Below the pieces are notes generated by a model. That model was given only the letters and a program-made list of their open reading frames with translations. It had not been told where the DNA came from and made no database searches. Below are positions 26,353-34,374 of a DNA stretch of 48,766 nt, in pieces. The first letter of the stretch is position 1. Each line of letters begins with the position of its first letter. The stretch is from Methanobacteriota archaeon. GTDB lineage: Archaea > Thermoplasmatota > E2 > DHVEG-1. The translations under genes and the position numbers were made by a program. The DNA is taken from contig CAIRCU010000022.1 in assembly GCA_903877165.1 (NCBI GenBank), positions 1 to 48,766 on the forward strand. Direction: 5' to 3'.

Positions 26353-26577
26353 TTAGAGGTAGGTGAAGGGTTCGTCGTGGTCATCCATGCGTCTGGCGCC
26401 GATGATCGCGAGTCTGGTGGCGAGGTGCTGTGCCTGTTCAGGACTCAGGCCGGTGCGTCTGAGGAGGAGGTGGTCGGTTTCGTCGAAGATGGAGAGAGTG
26501 CGGTCCTGGGGGTTGTAGACAGCTTTTATCAAAGTGGCTCCGTCCAGCCAGATCCAGAGTTTCCTCATCGCAGTCAT
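26353..26577 (-). CDS. 74-residue protein, unknown
   Basis: I chose ATG 26577 (MTAMRKLWIWLDG) because AAGGAGG lies 8 bases upstream; the longer frame to 26700 is a Lys/Ser-rich extension that overlaps the previous gene. The product is soluble, with a predicted alpha/beta pattern and a motif SPEQAQHLATRLAIIG. It follows the 40-residue gene by 13 bases and is probably translated from the same transcript. No family is recognised. Confidence 0.6.
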   Translation of the reverse strand: MTAMRKLWIWLDGATLIKAVYNPQDRTLSIFDETDHLLLRRTGLSPEQAQHLATRLAIIGARRMDDHDEPFTYL

Positions 26578-26590
26578 TGATGCGTCCTCC

Positions 26591-26713
26591 TTAGTTGTCT
26601 TTGAGGCGTTGTGCAAGCTCTCTGGCGCGGGTGCCGATGACGAAGGATTTAGCGATTTCTTCGATTTCGTTCGCTTCCTCTGCGCTTGAGACCTGCCCAA
26701 CGATCATCATCAT
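26591..26713 (-). CDS. 40-residue micro-protein, unknown
   Basis: I chose the start at ATG 26713 (MMMIVGQVSSAEEA) because GAGGAAC lies 5 bases upstream and a CTTTTAAAG box (about 26751-26759) lies at promoter distance. The rest is one long charged helix (EEANEIEEIAKSF...RARELAQRLKDN). Being first in a two-gene transcript supports it as real. Confidence 0.5.
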   Translation of the reverse strand: MMMIVGQVSSAEEANEIEEIAKSFVIGTRARELAQRLKDN

Positions 26714-26843
26714 AGGTTGTTCCTCAATGCTTTGTTGTGGGCGATTTTCTTTAAAAGGCGTTGTTGTACAGGACGTACCTAGCATGTGGACAGTTGGTAC
26801 CGGCAGAAACCTTTAATTGGGCGGGGCGCGATTCCTGGTCTGT

Positions 26844-27344
26844 ATGCATGGTGAGGGGTGCGAGGAAAAAGAAAGGATCAAACGAGTGGTGATCCCGATC
26901 GACACTTCTGACATATCGCGAATCGCGGCGGAGCAGGGGGCGTACTTCGCCAAGCTGCTGGATGTGGATGTCTCGATTATCTCAGTGAATGATACCCAGC
27001 AGTTCATGCTTTCGACAATCCTTGAGAACAAGATCCAGAAGGAGAAGCAGCAGGTCATTGATGAGGTCTGTTCGATTGCGAAGAATCACGGGGTAGACAG
27101 CCGGACTGTGATGCTTGACGGGAACCCAGCGCAAGAAATCGTCAAGTACATCAACGACGATGATTTGGTCGTCATGGCGAGTCAGGGGAAGAAAGGGTTC
27201 AACAAGTTCCTCCTGGGGAGCGTCTCTGAGGAGGTGCTGAAGAACGCGCCATGCCCGGTCATGATCATTAAGGAAAAAGGGAAGAGGTGGTCGGTGGAGG
27301 ACCTCCGACCGAGCCCCGGAAAACCGCCGAGGCCTCCGAAGTAG
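26844..27344 (+). CDS. universal stress protein (UspA family)
   Basis: The product has 166 residues from ATG 26844 (MHGEGCEEKE). The TTG at 26817 falls inside the TATA box (CTTTAATT) and is rejected. The Usp core begins at IKRVVIPIDTS. The nucleotide-binding signature is MASQGKKGFNKFLLGSVSEEVL with the G-x2-G-x(n)-GS pattern, so it probably binds ATP. A Pro-rich tail follows the domain. The gene is convergent with dnaK, 10 bases apart. Confidence 0.9.
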   Translation: MHGEGCEEKERIKRVVIPIDTSDISRIAAEQGAYFAKLLDVDVSIISVNDTQQFMLSTILENKIQKEKQQVIDEVCSIAKNHGVDSRTVMLDGNPAQEIVKYINDDDLVVMASQGKKGFNKFLLGSVSEEVLKNAPCPVMIIKEKGKRWSVEDLRPSPGKPPRPPK

Positions 27345-27354
27345 TGACACGAGT

Positions 27355-29247
27355 CTAGTGTTGTCGTTTCTTGTCGTTTTTCACGTGGTAGTCTGCGTTG
27401 TAGGTAGAGCCCTGGTCGCCGCCTTGATCGCCGCCTGGCGGAGGCTGCCATTGGCCTTCTGAGGGGCCGCCGGGTTCCTGCCCGCCGGGCTGCTGCTGTT
27501 GACGCTGTTGGGCTGCCTGCTGGTAGATCGTAGTCGAGGCCTTCGACAGCGCTTTTGTCAGCTCGTCCATGGCTTTCTTGATTGCCTCGACGTCGTCTCC
27601 GGTGAGTTTCTCCCGGAGGTCCTTCAGCGCGTTCTGGATCGCGACGCGGTCGTCCTCTGTGAATCGGTCCTTGAGTTCCTCGTAGGTCCGCTCCGTCTGC
27701 GTCAACAGGGTATCTGCGTTGTTGCGTACTTCGACGCGTTCCTTCCGCTGGCGGTCTTCGGCTTCGTGTTGCTTGGCCTCAGCACGCATGCGTTCGATTT
27801 CGGATTCCGAGAGTCGCGTGGAGCCGGTGACGCGGATGGACTGCTGTTTACCGGTGCCCAGGTCTTTGGCGGAGACGTTGAGGATCCCGTTGGCGTCGAT
27901 GTCGAACGAGACCTCGATTTGGGGGATGCCTCGCGGCGCCACCAGGATGCCGTCGAGGTGGAACCGTCCTAGGCTCTTGTTGTCCGCAGCCATGGGCCGT
28001 TCTCCTTGCAGGATGTTGATTTCGACGCTCGTCTGACTGTCGGCAGCGGTGGAGAAAATCTTGCTTTTCCGCGTGGGGACCGTCGTGTTGCGTTCGATGA
28101 GCGGCGTGGACACGCCTCCGAGGGTTTCGATACTCAGCGTTAAGGGTGTGACGTCGAGGAGGACGATCTCTTTGTCGATTTCGCCGGTTAGCACGCCCGC
28201 TTGGATCGCAGCGCCGATGGCGACGCATTCCATAGGATCGACTTCTCGCTTCGGTTTCTTATGGAAGATCTCTTCGACTCTCCGTTGGACCATCGGGATG
28301 CGGGTGGTGCCACCGACGAGGATGACATGGTCGATTTGCTCAGCGGTGAGTTTCGCGTCCTGCATGGCTTGCCGACAGGGTGGTTCGCTGCGGTTGACGA
28401 AGGGTGCGATGATTTCTTCGAACTTCGCCCGGGTGAGTTTGAGTTCAAGGTGCCGAGGCTCGTTGTTGACGACGGTGATGTACGGGAGGTTGATCTCGGT
28501 TTCAAGCGTGGAGCTCAGGTCGATCTTCGCCTGCTCCGCGGCTTCAAGGAGCCGCTGATGGGTCTTGGGGTCTTTGCGGAGGTCCATGTGGTTCTTGCGT
28601 TGGAACTCAGAAGCGAAATAGTCGACGAGGGCTTGGTCCATGTCGGAGCCGCCCAGGTGGGTGTCGCCGCTGGTGGCGAGGACTTCGAAGACGCCTTCGC
28701 CGACCTCCATGACCGTGACATCGAGGGTGCCGCCGCCGTAGTCGTAGACGCAAATCCGCTGGTCCCCGGTCTTGTCCAGGCCGTAGGCCAAGGCTGCGGC
28801 CGTGGGCTCGTTGATGATGCGTTTGACGTTGAAACCGGCGATGGCGCCTGCGTCCTTGGTCGCCTGGCGCTGATCGTCGTTGAAATAGGCGGGGACGGTG
28901 ATGACCGCGTCCGTGATCTTCTCCCCGAAATACTCCTCGGAGTCTTTCTTGATTTTCTGCAGGATGAACGCGGAGATCTGCTGGGGAGTGTAGGCCTTGC
29001 CGCGCAGCGTGATCTTCTCGTTGGTCCCCATTTTTCGTTTGATGCGCTGGACCGTGCCTTCCGGGTTGGTGACGGCCTGGCGTTTCGCGGCTTCACCGAC
29101 GAGCATCTCTCCGGTCTTGGTGAAGGCGACGACGGAGGGGAAGTAGGATTGCCCTTCCGCGCTTTTTATAACAACAGGTTTTCCAGCTTCGATATATGCG
29201 GCCTCGGAGTTAGTTGTCCCGAGGTCGATTCCGATGATATGTGCCAT
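27355..29247 (-). CDS. dnaK: molecular chaperone DnaK (Hsp70)
   Basis: This is a 630-residue Hsp70. The ATPase domain (1 to about 380) has [22 protein letters not shown] and [11 protein letters not shown]. The substrate-binding domain (about 385-500) has [12 protein letters not shown] and the lid follows. The C-terminal tail is Gln/Gly/Pro-rich and ends in a basic stretch instead of the usual acidic end. It works with GrpE (24 bases upstream) and DnaJ, which is not in this cluster. Archaeal DnaK genes are generally considered bacterial acquisitions. Confidence 0.97.
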   Translation of the reverse strand: MAHIIGIDLGTTNSEAAYIEAGKPVVIKSAEGQSYFPSVVAFTKTGEMLVGEAAKRQAVTNPEGTVQRIKRKMGTNEKITLRGKAYTPQQISAFILQKIKKDSEEYFGEKITDAVITVPAYFNDDQRQATKDAGAIAGFNVKRIINEPTAAALAYGLDKTGDQRICVYDYGGGTLDVTVMEVGEGVFEVLATSGDTHLGGSDMDQALVDYFASEFQRKNHMDLRKDPKTHQRLLEAAEQAKIDLSSTLETEINLPYITVVNNEPRHLELKLTRAKFEEIIAPFVNRSEPPCRQAMQDAKLTAEQIDHVILVGGTTRIPMVQRRVEEIFHKKPKREVDPMECVAIGAAIQAGVLTGEIDKEIVLLDVTPLTLSIETLGGVSTPLIERNTTVPTRKSKIFSTAADSQTSVEINILQGERPMAADNKSLGRFHLDGILVAPRGIPQIEVSFDIDANGILNVSAKDLGTGKQQSIRVTGSTRLSESEIERMRAEAKQHEAEDRQRKERVEVRNNADTLLTQTERTYEELKDRFTEDDRVAIQNALKDLREKLTGDDVEAIKKAMDELTKALSKASTTIYQQAAQQRQQQQPGGQEPGGPSEGQWQPPPGGDQGGDQGSTYNADYHVKNDKKRQH

Positions 29248-29271
29248 AGTTTATGACCTCCTTATGAGGGG

Positions 29272-29778
29272 TTAATCTTTCTTTTTGGAGACGATGACTT
29301 GAGCAGGCCTCAGCAGGGTATCGCCGAGGAGGTAGCCTTTCTTGACCTCTTCGAGCACGGTGCCGTCTGGGCATTCCTCCTGCTCAAGCGTGGAGAGTGC
29401 GTTTTGGAGTTTGTAGTCGAAGGGCTTGCCTTTGCAGTCGAGGTACCGGACGCCTTCCCGGTCGAGGAAGTGGTCGATGGCGGCGAGCAGGTGTGTAAGG
29501 CCTTCCTGCGGGTGGGGGTCGTCCGAGGCCTTCTTAAGGAGTTCGTAGAAGTCGATGATTTCGATGAGGTACCGTCTGCGGGTATCCAGCTCGTGGGCCG
29601 CGAGCTCCTTTTCCATGCGTTTCTGGGCGTTCTGGTAGTCCGCGTACGTCCGGAGGAGTTTATCCTGCCGTTCGGCTAGCTCGTCTTTGAGTGTCTTGAT
29701 TTCCTGTTCTAAGGAGTGAATCTTTTGATCAGTATGCTCCACCGCGTGAGTCTTGGTGGCAGACTTTTTCGTGGGCAT
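29272..29778 (-). CDS. grpE: nucleotide-exchange factor GrpE
   Basis: The protein has 168 residues. A long N-terminal coiled coil (about 17-60, KIHSLEQEIKTLKDELAERQ) is followed by the beta-domain with the family end LLGDTLLRPAQVIVSKK. It exchanges ADP for ATP on DnaK, whose gene follows 24 bases downstream. Confidence 0.95.
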   Translation of the reverse strand: MPTKKSATKTHAVEHTDQKIHSLEQEIKTLKDELAERQDKLLRTYADYQNAQKRMEKELAAHELDTRRRYLIEIIDFYELLKKASDDPHPQEGLTHLLAAIDHFLDREGVRYLDCKGKPFDYKLQNALSTLEQEECPDGTVLEEVKKGYLLGDTLLRPAQVIVSKKKD

Positions 29779-29828
29779 AGGAAGAAGAAAATGAAGAGGG
29801 ATAAAAGAAAGAGAGGGGGTGAGTACGT

Positions 29829-31478
29829 TTAGTACTCATCCATGCCGCCGCCCATACCGCCGGGTGGCATGCCGCCGGGGCCGCCAGGGGCTGGTCCGGT
29901 GTTCTTGGAGGCGATGATGTCGTCAATGCGCAGGATCATGTTCGCGGCTTCGGTGGAGGCCGTGACTTCCTGGACGCTGACGCGCAGCGGCTCGATGACG
30001 TTGTTGTCGATCATGTCGGTGATCTTGCCGTTGAAGACGTCGATGCCTGCGTACTTGTTGCCTTTCTTATGGGCACGGCGGACGTTAATCATCATGTCGA
30101 TGGGGTCAAGCCCTGCGTTCTCAGCCAGGGTCTTAGGGACGACTTCGACCGCGTTGGCGAACGCTTCAATCGCCATCTGCTCGCGGCCGCCAACAGACGT
30201 GGCGTACTCGCGTAGCTGCATGGCGATCTCGGTGGCTGCAGAGCCGCCGCCGGCGGTCATCTTGCCGTCCTCTAAGGCGACTTTGACGACGAACAAGGCG
30301 TCGTGGATGCCGCGGTCAAGCTCGTCGACGACGTGCTCGGTACTGCCGCGGATGAGGATGCTGACGGCCTTGGGGTTTTTGCAGTCGACGACAAAGGTCA
30401 TGCGGTCATCGCCGATTTTCTGTTCTTCGACGGCGCCGGCCATGCCGAGGTCCTTGCTAGTGAGGTCGTCGAGGTTGGCGACGATTTTAGCGCCGGTGGC
30501 CTTGCCGAGTTTGTCCATATCGGACTTCTTAGCACGGCGGACCGCGTAGATGCCTTCCTTGGCGAGGAAGTGCTGAGCGATGTCATCAATGCCTTTTTGG
30601 CAGACGAGGACGTTAGCGCCGCTCTTCTTGACCTTCTCTACCATCTTCTTCAGCATGGTCTCCTCTTCGTCGAGGAAAGCTTGAAGCTGACTGGGGTCTT
30701 GAATCTGGATGCGGGCGTCGACCTCTGTCTTCTTGATCTCTAAAGCGGCATTGACGAGGGCGATCTTGGCGTTGTGGACGTGCTTAGGCATGCCTTCGTG
30801 GACGCGTTCCTTGTCCAGGATGATGCCCTTGATGATCTTGGTGTCGTTGATGGTGCCACCCTGTTTCTTCTGGATCTGGATATTGTCCATGTCGACTTCG
30901 GTGCGTCCGTCGATTTTCTCGGCGACACTGGTGACCGCGTCGACGACGACGTCGGAGAGGATGTCTTTAGCAGCGCTGGCTCCCTTGCTGGCCATGGAGG
31001 TCATGGCGATGTTCTTCAGGGTCTTTTTGTCGTTGGGTTTAATCGGGATTGCCATCTTGTTGAGAATTTCGACCGCCTTTATGGCCGCCTTCTGGTAACC
31101 GCCCGTGATGACGGTAGGGTGGATGTTCTGCTCGATGAGCTCGCCGGCGTTGCGTAGGAGTTCTCCGGTGAGGATCACAGCGGTGGTGGTCCCGTCGCCG
31201 CATTCTTCGTCTTGCGCCTTGGCGACTTCGACGATCATCTTTGCCGCGGGGTGTTCCACGTCGATTTCCTTGAGAATGGTCGCGCCGTCGTTGGTGATGA
31301 CGACGTCACCCATGGAGTCGACGAGCATCTTGTCCATGCCCTTGGGTCCGAGCGTGGATTTCACTGCGTCGGAGATAGCGCGGGCTGCCATGATGTTGTT
31401 GAGTTGGGCGCCTTTGCCTTTTTCACGTTTTGTGCCTTCTTTAAGGATGATTATGGGTGTCTGTCCTCCAGCCATCAT
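29829..31478 (-). CDS. thermosome subunit (group II chaperonin)
   Basis: This is a 549-residue ATP-dependent chaperonin subunit. Family motifs include [44 protein letters not shown] and GGGSAATE. The C-terminal tail is Gly/Met/Pro-rich ([18 protein letters not shown]), which faces the cavity. There are two ATGs in a row at the start. The gene lies just upstream of grpE-dnaK on the same strand, so the two chaperone systems are neighbours. Confidence 0.97.
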   Translation of the reverse strand: MMAGGQTPIIILKEGTKREKGKGAQLNNIMAARAISDAVKSTLGPKGMDKMLVDSMGDVVITNDGATILKEIDVEHPAAKMIVEVAKAQDEECGDGTTTAVILTGELLRNAGELIEQNIHPTVITGGYQKAAIKAVEILNKMAIPIKPNDKKTLKNIAMTSMASKGASAAKDILSDVVVDAVTSVAEKIDGRTEVDMDNIQIQKKQGGTINDTKIIKGIILDKERVHEGMPKHVHNAKIALVNAALEIKKTEVDARIQIQDPSQLQAFLDEEETMLKKMVEKVKKSGANVLVCQKGIDDIAQHFLAKEGIYAVRRAKKSDMDKLGKATGAKIVANLDDLTSKDLGMAGAVEEQKIGDDRMTFVVDCKNPKAVSILIRGSTEHVVDELDRGIHDALFVVKVALEDGKMTAGGGSAATEIAMQLREYATSVGGREQMAIEAFANAVEVVPKTLAENAGLDPIDMMINVRRAHKKGNKYAGIDVFNGKITDMIDNNVIEPLRVSVQEVTASTEAANMILRIDDIIASKNTGPAPGGPGGMPPGGMGGGMDEY

Positions 31479-31533
31479 ACTAATCTATGCCTCCTTTATA
31501 AGTAGGTTAAAAGCACTCACAGCATATGGACAC

Positions 31534-31548
31534 TTCTATATAAACCTT
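31534..31548 (-). promoter_or_regulatory. TATA box of the thermosome gene
   Basis: On the minus strand AAAGGTTTATATAGAAG lies about 60 bases upstream of the ATG. AAAGGAGG nearer the start is the ribosome site. Confidence 0.5.
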
Positions 31549-31688
31549 TCTGACTCAGGTTCTGTGTAATATCACAGTGGGAACTCTTCTATGGGAAATC
31601 TACTGTAGCCATTAACAAACTCTCCTTAAGTCAATATAGTATAAACCTCTAAAAAGGTTAATAGCAATCAAAGCGAATACTGAAAGAG

Positions 31689-31913
31689 ATGACAATAAAC
31701 AAGAGATTGTTGTTAAAATCAATGATCGCTTCCTTTTTGATAACTGCACTATTGATGGTGATTGCTTATTTTCCCCTTTGGAATTTATTAACAGAAAATG
31801 AAAAATCGATTTTACCTATATATCTCCTAGCAAGTTCATTCGTTGTTTTTTGTATTTTAACCGCAGTTTTCTATCTTGACATAAGAAGAATAATAGAAAG
31901 AAAATCTTATTAG
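31689..31913 (+). CDS. 74-residue two-helix membrane protein, unknown
   Basis: This small protein has two hydrophobic segments (about residues 9-28 and 42-63) and a basic C-terminus (DIRRIIERKSY). Its A+T-rich codon use differs from the neighbouring high-G+C genes, which hints at transfer. Its last bases overlap the 3' end of a transposase remnant on the other strand. AACCT...AGGTT (31645-31660) forms a small inverted repeat upstream. Confidence 0.55.
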   Translation: MTINKRLLLKSMIASFLITALLMVIAYFPLWNLLTENEKSILPIYLLASSFVVFCILTAVFYLDIRRIIERKSY

Positions 31914-32053
31914 CCAAAATCAGACTTTGTTGCCTTTTGGTATTGTACTGCTTTGTGAATCAACGTAAGCCATTTGTTCTCCCCTTCAATCTCTATCCCT
32001 GCCTCTTCCGATGGAGTCTTACCGTTCAATGCCTCATGTGGTTTAACGAAATT
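31910..32053 (-). pseudogene. C-terminal fragment of a DDE/integrase-core transposase
   Basis: On the minus strand one frame reads NFVKPHEALNGKTPSEEAGI, then ENKWLTLIHKA, ending in TAA at 31910-31912. The 'PHxALxGKTPxExAGI' plus 'NKWLTLI' pattern is the characteristic end of archaeal rve-type transposases. No in-frame start exists and the upstream sequence departs from the family before the Asn, so only the last 45 or so residues remain. It marks an old insertion between the chaperone block and the accessory region. Confidence 0.65.
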
Positions 32054-32088
32054 GGGTAAGCCTGTTGAAGAATCCCTGCACTGTCATT

Positions 32089-33453
32089 CTATTCCCAAAA
32101 CGCATACCCTGAAGGATTCCCCGGGACCCATTCGGGAGGAATACGGTACGCCCGATAGATCTGCTGAACTCGAGTCGGGGTTGTGTACTCCCACACGACT
32201 TTGGAGGTGTTGGTGACCTCGATGACACGCCCGTTCGTCGCCTCACTAATCAACGTGTTTCCATTGGGTAACCGCTGAGCCGAGCTCATATAGTAACTAT
32301 ACAACTTATGGCCATCACCGGTCCGCGGGAACACCCAGTGCAAGGTCCGATGGGAATACTGCCAGACGACATCGTAGGTCACCGGGTTGAATTCGACCAC
32401 TCGGGACCATAGCCTGAAGTACCGTGGCATCCCGAAGTACCCGTAGCCCGCCGATCCGCCATTATCGAACAAGAGGATATCTCCTTCCCCCGGGAGCCCC
32501 TGGGGGATCATATGAGCGTGATGCAATCCGATGAGCCGGCCGATTTTTTGACCAACGATGGTGTCTTTCGAGTAATCCGGCCCGACCCTCCAGACGACAT
32601 CCCCTGTCTCTCTGCTGATGATGGCGATGAAATTCGTGTTTCGTGAACTGATGATGATGTTCTGGGGATTGAAGCAGGCATACTTGACTGGGTCTGAAGT
32701 ATACCATTTATTGGGCCCAAGTACAGACATGGAGTTCATGTGCAGGAGGTCCCCATCGCCGAGGACGCCGGGATTCACATACATCCCATGTTTTGTCTGC
32801 GCATCAAAACCAAATTGGTTGAAATGTTCTGAGGCACGCCATACAAACCCGGTCGGGGTCCCATTCCAGTCAATCTCGTAGATGATGTCATCGGTAAACG
32901 GCAGTCTGCTGATGCTTGCATTAAAAACGTGATGGTGGGCAAGGATCAGTGTTTTTCCATGGGGGACAAAGTCCTGGCCGGGGGCATAGTATCCCACCGG
33001 GTTTCCCTCGCGCTCGAAATCGTGATGCTGCCGGGCGCGGCCATCCTCCCAGCCATGGTAACTCCAGACGATGCTCCCATTCCAGGCGATCTCATTGAGG
33101 TACGTAAAATCACCGATCCCATCGATTCCGCATGGGACGTACTGGCTGCCAGCTATGATAGATCCTCCCGGCAGCATCTTCGCTGGCTGAGAGAAAAACG
33201 ACGGCCATCGATGAATCACGGTTCCATTCATATCCACCAAGATGGTTTGCGTGAATCTGCTCAGCAGTGTATATCCGTCGCAACATCCTTCGGTATGAAT
33301 CACGACAGAACCAGAACTACCCTCAGACTGCGGGGCGGACTGCGACGAAGGTAATCCTCCGATACTCCCACTCGAATAGAAAGGTGAAAGACTGATAAGG
33401 ATGACACATACGGCGATGAGTTTAATGTGTACATCCTTCGGTGTTCGTTTCAA
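32089..33453 (-). CDS. secreted arylsulfotransferase-like beta-propeller protein
   Basis: This is a 454-residue protein with an N-terminal hydrophobic signal or anchor (about 11-30). Repeated beta-propeller blades include GYTLLSRFTQTILVDMNG, a TYLNEIAWNGSIVWSY-type blade, HHAHMIPQGLPGEGDILLFDNGG and AQRLPNGNTLISEATNGRVIEV. This matches the arylsulfotransferase (ASST) superfamily. Several His (HHDF, HHHVF, LHHAH) could form the active site. Many archaeal members are uncharacterised, so sulfotransfer is only suggested. Confidence 0.82.
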   Translation of the reverse strand: MKRTPKDVHIKLIAVCVILISLSPFYSSGSIGGLPSSQSAPQSEGSSGSVVIHTEGCCDGYTLLSRFTQTILVDMNGTVIHRWPSFFSQPAKMLPGGSIIAGSQYVPCGIDGIGDFTYLNEIAWNGSIVWSYHGWEDGRARQHHDFEREGNPVGYYAPGQDFVPHGKTLILAHHHVFNASISRLPFTDDIIYEIDWNGTPTGFVWRASEHFNQFGFDAQTKHGMYVNPGVLGDGDLLHMNSMSVLGPNKWYTSDPVKYACFNPQNIIISSRNTNFIAIISRETGDVVWRVGPDYSKDTIVGQKIGRLIGLHHAHMIPQGLPGEGDILLFDNGGSAGYGYFGMPRYFRLWSRVVEFNPVTYDVVWQYSHRTLHWVFPRTGDGHKLYSYYMSSAQRLPNGNTLISEATNGRVIEVTNTSKVVWEYTTPTRVQQIYRAYRIPPEWVPGNPSGYAFWE

Positions 33454-33664
33454 TGCGGTAACCCCTGAGCATTCAATGAAAAATAATCCGTCTTCAATTA
33501 TTAAATATTAATTGCTTTATATAATTTCTGTTATAGTACCCAAACTTCGAGATGTGACCTCCAAATCCAAATCTGATAACATACCATACTTAACAGAGTA
33601 AATATACCCTACGAGTATTTTATAGAACCCTGATGGGGCTTCTATGTCCTTCGGAGGTGTCACA

Positions 33665-34069
33665 TTACTCTATGATAATTTCCTTTTTTAACAAGAAATC
33701 GCGGACTCGTATTCTTTTTCCATCTGGCAAGAGGTCCAACGGGGGCTGCTTCCCCTGTTCGAAAAGGACATAATTCGCGCATTGACTATGTTTTGATTCT
33801 ACCGTGCAGTATTTCTCCACGATCTCTTTGAATATTTTAATGGTGGCCTCATCCTCGATAAAATATTTGACGAGGAGCGGGATGTTTTTCACAGAATCCG
33901 AGACGCAGTTTTTCAGATATTTACATTTGAATTCTTTCTGCATGACGATATACGCCAAGCAATCCTGATATTTTTCCGTCTCGCAGGTGTTGAAACCAGG
34001 ATACTGCACGATCTGTTCGAAAAACCCTATGCACATCCGGGTATAATCCTGATAGTACGGGCAGCCCAT
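33665..34069 (-). CDS. Cys-rich protein, paralogue of the 36603 gene
   Basis: This 134-residue soluble protein has about ten Cys, starting MGCPYYQDYTRMC and ending in a charged segment GKRIRVRDFLLKKEIIIE. It aligns over its full length without gaps to the protein at 36603-37007: CPxYxDYTRxC, YQxCLAYI, VKYFIEDE, VEKYCT, FEQG and LLPDGKxIRxRD are shared. GGAGG lies 6 bases before the ATG. The Cys pattern suggests metal, Fe-S or heme binding, but no family name comes to mind. It is divergent from the rhodanese-papain gene. Confidence 0.75.
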   Translation of the reverse strand: MGCPYYQDYTRMCIGFFEQIVQYPGFNTCETEKYQDCLAYIVMQKEFKCKYLKNCVSDSVKNIPLLVKYFIEDEATIKIFKEIVEKYCTVESKHSQCANYVLFEQGKQPPLDLLPDGKRIRVRDFLLKKEIIIE

Positions 34070-34328
34070 GCTATTCCTCCGTTGTTGTGTTACTGTTTTG
34101 TAACTTGCTTCTCTTTAAAAAAATATCTCATCAACTGACGCACGTTGGCCAGCTGTTCGTTTGGAGAGCGTACATATCGTGTTCGTGGAGATGGCGGGTG
34201 CGATGAAGACAATCATCGCAAGTGTCATCGTCCGCTGGCGAGCCGTCCAGGGCTGACCTCGTTATTATCCTTTGTTCGTAGTCACTGTACCTCGGAGAAA
34301 AAATCTATACACACCATTGATTTGGGAG

Positions 34329-34342
34329 GAAATATTTATAAT
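34329..34342 (+). promoter_or_regulatory. TATA box of the rhodanese-papain gene
   Basis: GAAATATTTATAAT lies 33-46 bases before ATG 34375. The rest of the 305-base gap 34070-34374 holds the promoter of the divergent Cys-rich gene and no gene I can support. Confidence 0.55.
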
Positions 34343-34374
34343 CAAAACAGAAGTTGTGTTTTTGAGGCGATTTC

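Noticed and set aside
26817-26843. TTG start extending the universal stress protein by nine residues
   Set aside because: The TTG lies in the TATA box; ATG 26844 fits a short-leader transcript.
28201-29256. 351-residue open frame antisense to dnaK
   Set aside because: It is a shadow of the DnaK coding sequence; dnaK is unambiguous.
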